Made by a program: the position numbers and the translations under genes. Below, piece after piece: positions 34,707 to 35,553 of a DNA stretch of 35,553 nucleotides (position 1 is its first letter; the number at the start of each line of letters is the position of its first letter). This DNA is from an uncultured Erysipelotrichaceae bacterium. GTDB lineage: Bacteria; Bacillota_I; Bacilli_A; RF39; UBA660. The stretch is from the NCBI GenBank assembly GCA_902798815.1, contig CADBYH010000015.1, positions 30,898-66,450 on the forward strand, read 5' to 3'. The notes beneath the pieces are model-generated. The model did not search any database and was not told the DNA's origin. It worked only from the letters and a program-made list of their open reading frames with translations.

Positions 34707-34734
34707 AAAATATAGAATATTCATTCTATATTTT
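34707..34734 (-). terminator. Terminator just after the template-like repeat
   Basis: A perfect 12-bp stem (34707-34718 with 34723-34734), a 4-nt loop and a run of eight U on the minus strand. It begins 6 bp after the repeat 34740-34862, so an RNA carrying the template would end here. Confidence 0.85.
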
Positions 34735-34739
34735 ATTAT

Positions 34740-34862
34740 CCGATTCGGAAAGCTGGAGCCAAACCGTAGCTAGAATTATTGGCATTATTGTTATTCCAAT
34801 TACCATTATTATTGACATTGGCAAAATTATTACTATTATTAGAATTGGCCGGGCGCAACCAC
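34740..34862 (-). repeat. Candidate DGR template repeat (TR)
   Basis: This 123-bp non-coding sequence is homologous to the end of the gene at 35211-35553. Both share GTGGTTGCGCCCGGCC at one end and CCAGCTTTCCGAATCGG at the other. In the gene's frame it is packed with AAT/AAC codons (~20), which is typical of templates for adenine mutagenesis. The frame is closed upstream by a TAG and the sequence before it does not resemble the gene, so this is not a second gene copy. By codon alignment, about 22 differences fall on template adenines and only about 3 elsewhere, apart from small whole-codon indels. Confidence 0.82.
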
Positions 34863-34999
34863 TGAACCCAAACCGAAGCCTAACCAACGGGTAACACATA
34901 ATTTTCATCAGTTTTCCTTATTTCAAATATATTATCCAAATATCTTTTGAAAATATTTTGAAATCATTTTTACTATTTATCTATCATATTTGATAATTA

Positions 35000-35033
35000 A
35001 CTCCATGAACTTTTACATAAAAGTTCATGGAGT
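35000..35033. terminator. Long perfect hairpin between the two repeats
   Basis: A perfect 15-bp stem (35000-35014 with 35019-35033) and a 4-nt loop. The plus-strand side has the more T-rich tail, but no plus-strand gene ends here. It could terminate the variable-repeat gene on the minus strand or be part of a structured RNA. Confidence 0.55.
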
Positions 35034-35055
35034 ATTATTCTTATTATTTTATTTT

Positions 35056-35181
35056 CACAAAGGCCTTATTCTAAGTCCTTTGTGGGAAAGGGTGGTTTCT
35101 GCTTGTCCTCACTTCCGTTCGGAGCGCGCTTTAGAAACCTTTCTTTATCGGTATTGGGCTAGTCCTCATCCTTAGTATGAG
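35056..35181. ncRNA. Candidate structured RNA between the variable and template repeats
   Basis: The gap 34863-35210 has no convincing gene. Part of it is clearly richer in GC than its flanks and forms nested hairpins. 35056-35084 pairs CACAAAGG with CCTTTGTG, with a second 4-bp step CTTA/TAAG. 35086-35100 pairs with 35133-35143 (GAAAG and GTTTCT with AGAAAC and CTTTC, one bulge), enclosing TCCG/CGGA at 35114-35123. 35165-35181 pairs CTCAT with ATGAG. The strand is uncertain; minus would place it between the gene and the template. I cannot match it to a named RNA. Confidence 0.45.
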
Positions 35182-35210
35182 ATTTGCTTTTATTAGATAA
35201 CTTGTTCTAA

Positions 35211-35553
35211 TTACCCGATTCGGAAAGCTGGGGCGACACCGTAAGTATCACCGGCACTAGCGTCACCCCAACCACAACGACCACCACTAGTGACAGCGGC
35301 AAAACCATAACTAATATTAGAATAGGCCGGGCGCAACCACCACCATGTGTTTGAGGAATTATATTGTTTGATTGCTTTATCTAGATTTGTTCCATTCCTA
35401 CTACTTGTTGAATAAGTTACTCCATTATTACTATAATACTCTAATTGATGTGACGTTCCATATGCTGTGTCAAAGAAATGATATTGTCCATCATCAGTTC
35501 CATATACTTCTTCTGATGATAGTAAATATAATTTATCTGTTGTTGTAAAGTTT
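35211..35553 (-). CDS. C-terminal part of a hypervariable (DGR target-like, DUF6273-like) protein
   Basis: 113 codons enter from the right edge and end at TAA 35211. The sequence reads DKLYLLSSEEVYG, then FDTAYGTSHQLEYYSNNGVTY, then WWWLRPAY and a Gly/Ser/aromatic-rich stretch, ending YGVAPAFRIG. The WWLR...GVxPAFRIG pattern is that of the C-type-lectin-like DUF6273 type of domain found in repeated, diversified surface proteins of gut Bacillota. The last ~42 codons are the variable repeat. The start and any signal peptide lie beyond the window. Base composition in the repeat is GC-richer than in neighbouring genes. Confidence 0.82.
   Translation of the reverse strand, partial: NFTTTDKLYLLSSEEVYGTDDGQYHFFDTAYGTSHQLEYYSNNGVTYSTSSRNGTNLDKAIKQYNSSNTWWWLRPAYSNISYGFAAVTSGGRCGWGDASAGDTYGVAPAFRIG
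35215..35340 (-). repeat. Candidate DGR variable repeat (VR)
   Basis: A 126-bp copy of the template-like repeat at the 3' end of the hypervariable gene. Where the template has AAT/AAC, this copy has TAT, ATT, GGT, GCT, ACT, AGT, CGT, GAC or GAT, while GCC, TTT, GTC, TGG and TAC positions are kept. Net length is one codon more than the template. A few non-adenine changes near the end (TTG/GTC, GCT/GCC) suggest that the direct donor may be a sister template. Confidence 0.82.

Noticed and set aside
34726..34908. Minus-strand 60-codon frame with an Ile-rich product
   Set aside because: It is the template-like repeat read in a different frame from the variable gene; the Ile runs come from AAT repeats.
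34740..34908. The left repeat as the end of a second paralogous surface-protein gene
   Set aside because: An in-frame TAG lies just before the homology, the sequence before it does not resemble the gene, and the differences are concentrated at adenines.
34990..35175. Plus-strand 61-codon frame across the hairpin region
   Set aside because: It has no ribosome binding site and runs through strong hairpins; it is better explained as structured RNA.

Overview
The window is very AT-rich, has short intergenic gaps and is almost entirely minus-strand; the only convincing plus-strand gene is 18827-19972. It has strong AGGAGG/AGGTGA ribosome binding sites, U-tract terminators, extended -10 promoters, a phosphoketolase and sporulation-type genes (SpoIIIAH-, GerE- and GerM-like). 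TAA, TAG and TGA all act as stops, so code 11 applies and not the Mycoplasma code. This points to a low-GC Bacillota, probably a gut-type member of the Bacilli near the RF39/Erysipelotrichia lineages. The lineage is an inference from gene content.

Layout, left to right. 1-7792 is mostly housekeeping: a truncated repeat-rich protein, a DUF1292 protein, a cysteine desulfurase/thioredoxin/DsbD-like set, an inositol-monophosphatase-family enzyme, two small unknowns and phosphoketolase. 7892-16673 is an unusual island: a TelA-like protein, an unknown protein, a coiled-coil MoxR-type AAA+ ATPase, a possible VWA-like protein, then a VWA protein coupled to a second AAA+ ATPase. The island starts from a consensus promoter and a long leader that looks like a yybP-ykoY-type (manganese) riboswitch feeding competing hairpins. 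Next comes htpG, with a CIRCE-like operator over its -35 box, and a divergent STAS-kinase fusion.

20008-22407 is a MacB-type ABC exporter broken by one in-frame TAA exactly at the Q-loop glutamine. 22461-31065 is a compact operon of a SpoIIE/RsbW-like sensor phosphatase, a one-module NRPS (A-PCP-C), a MATE exporter, a STAS antagonist, an unknown 440-aa protein and a phosphopantetheinyl transferase. The set looks like make, activate, export and regulate for one small molecule. 31128-34672 holds a methyltransferase-like protein, a PrsW-type protease, tRNA-Arg(UCU) and the GerM-, GerE- and SpoIIIAH-like genes.

The right end (34707-35553) carries what looks like part of a diversity-generating retroelement. 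The last gene ends in a variable repeat (35215-35340). A non-coding template-like repeat (34740-34862) lies about 350 bp away; it is full of AAT/AAC codons, and nearly all differences between the two copies fall at template adenines. No reverse transcriptase or Avd gene is in the window. Between the repeats is a GC-richer stretch that folds into several strong hairpins. This repeat pair and the riboswitch-led TelA/AAA/VWA island are the two most notable items.
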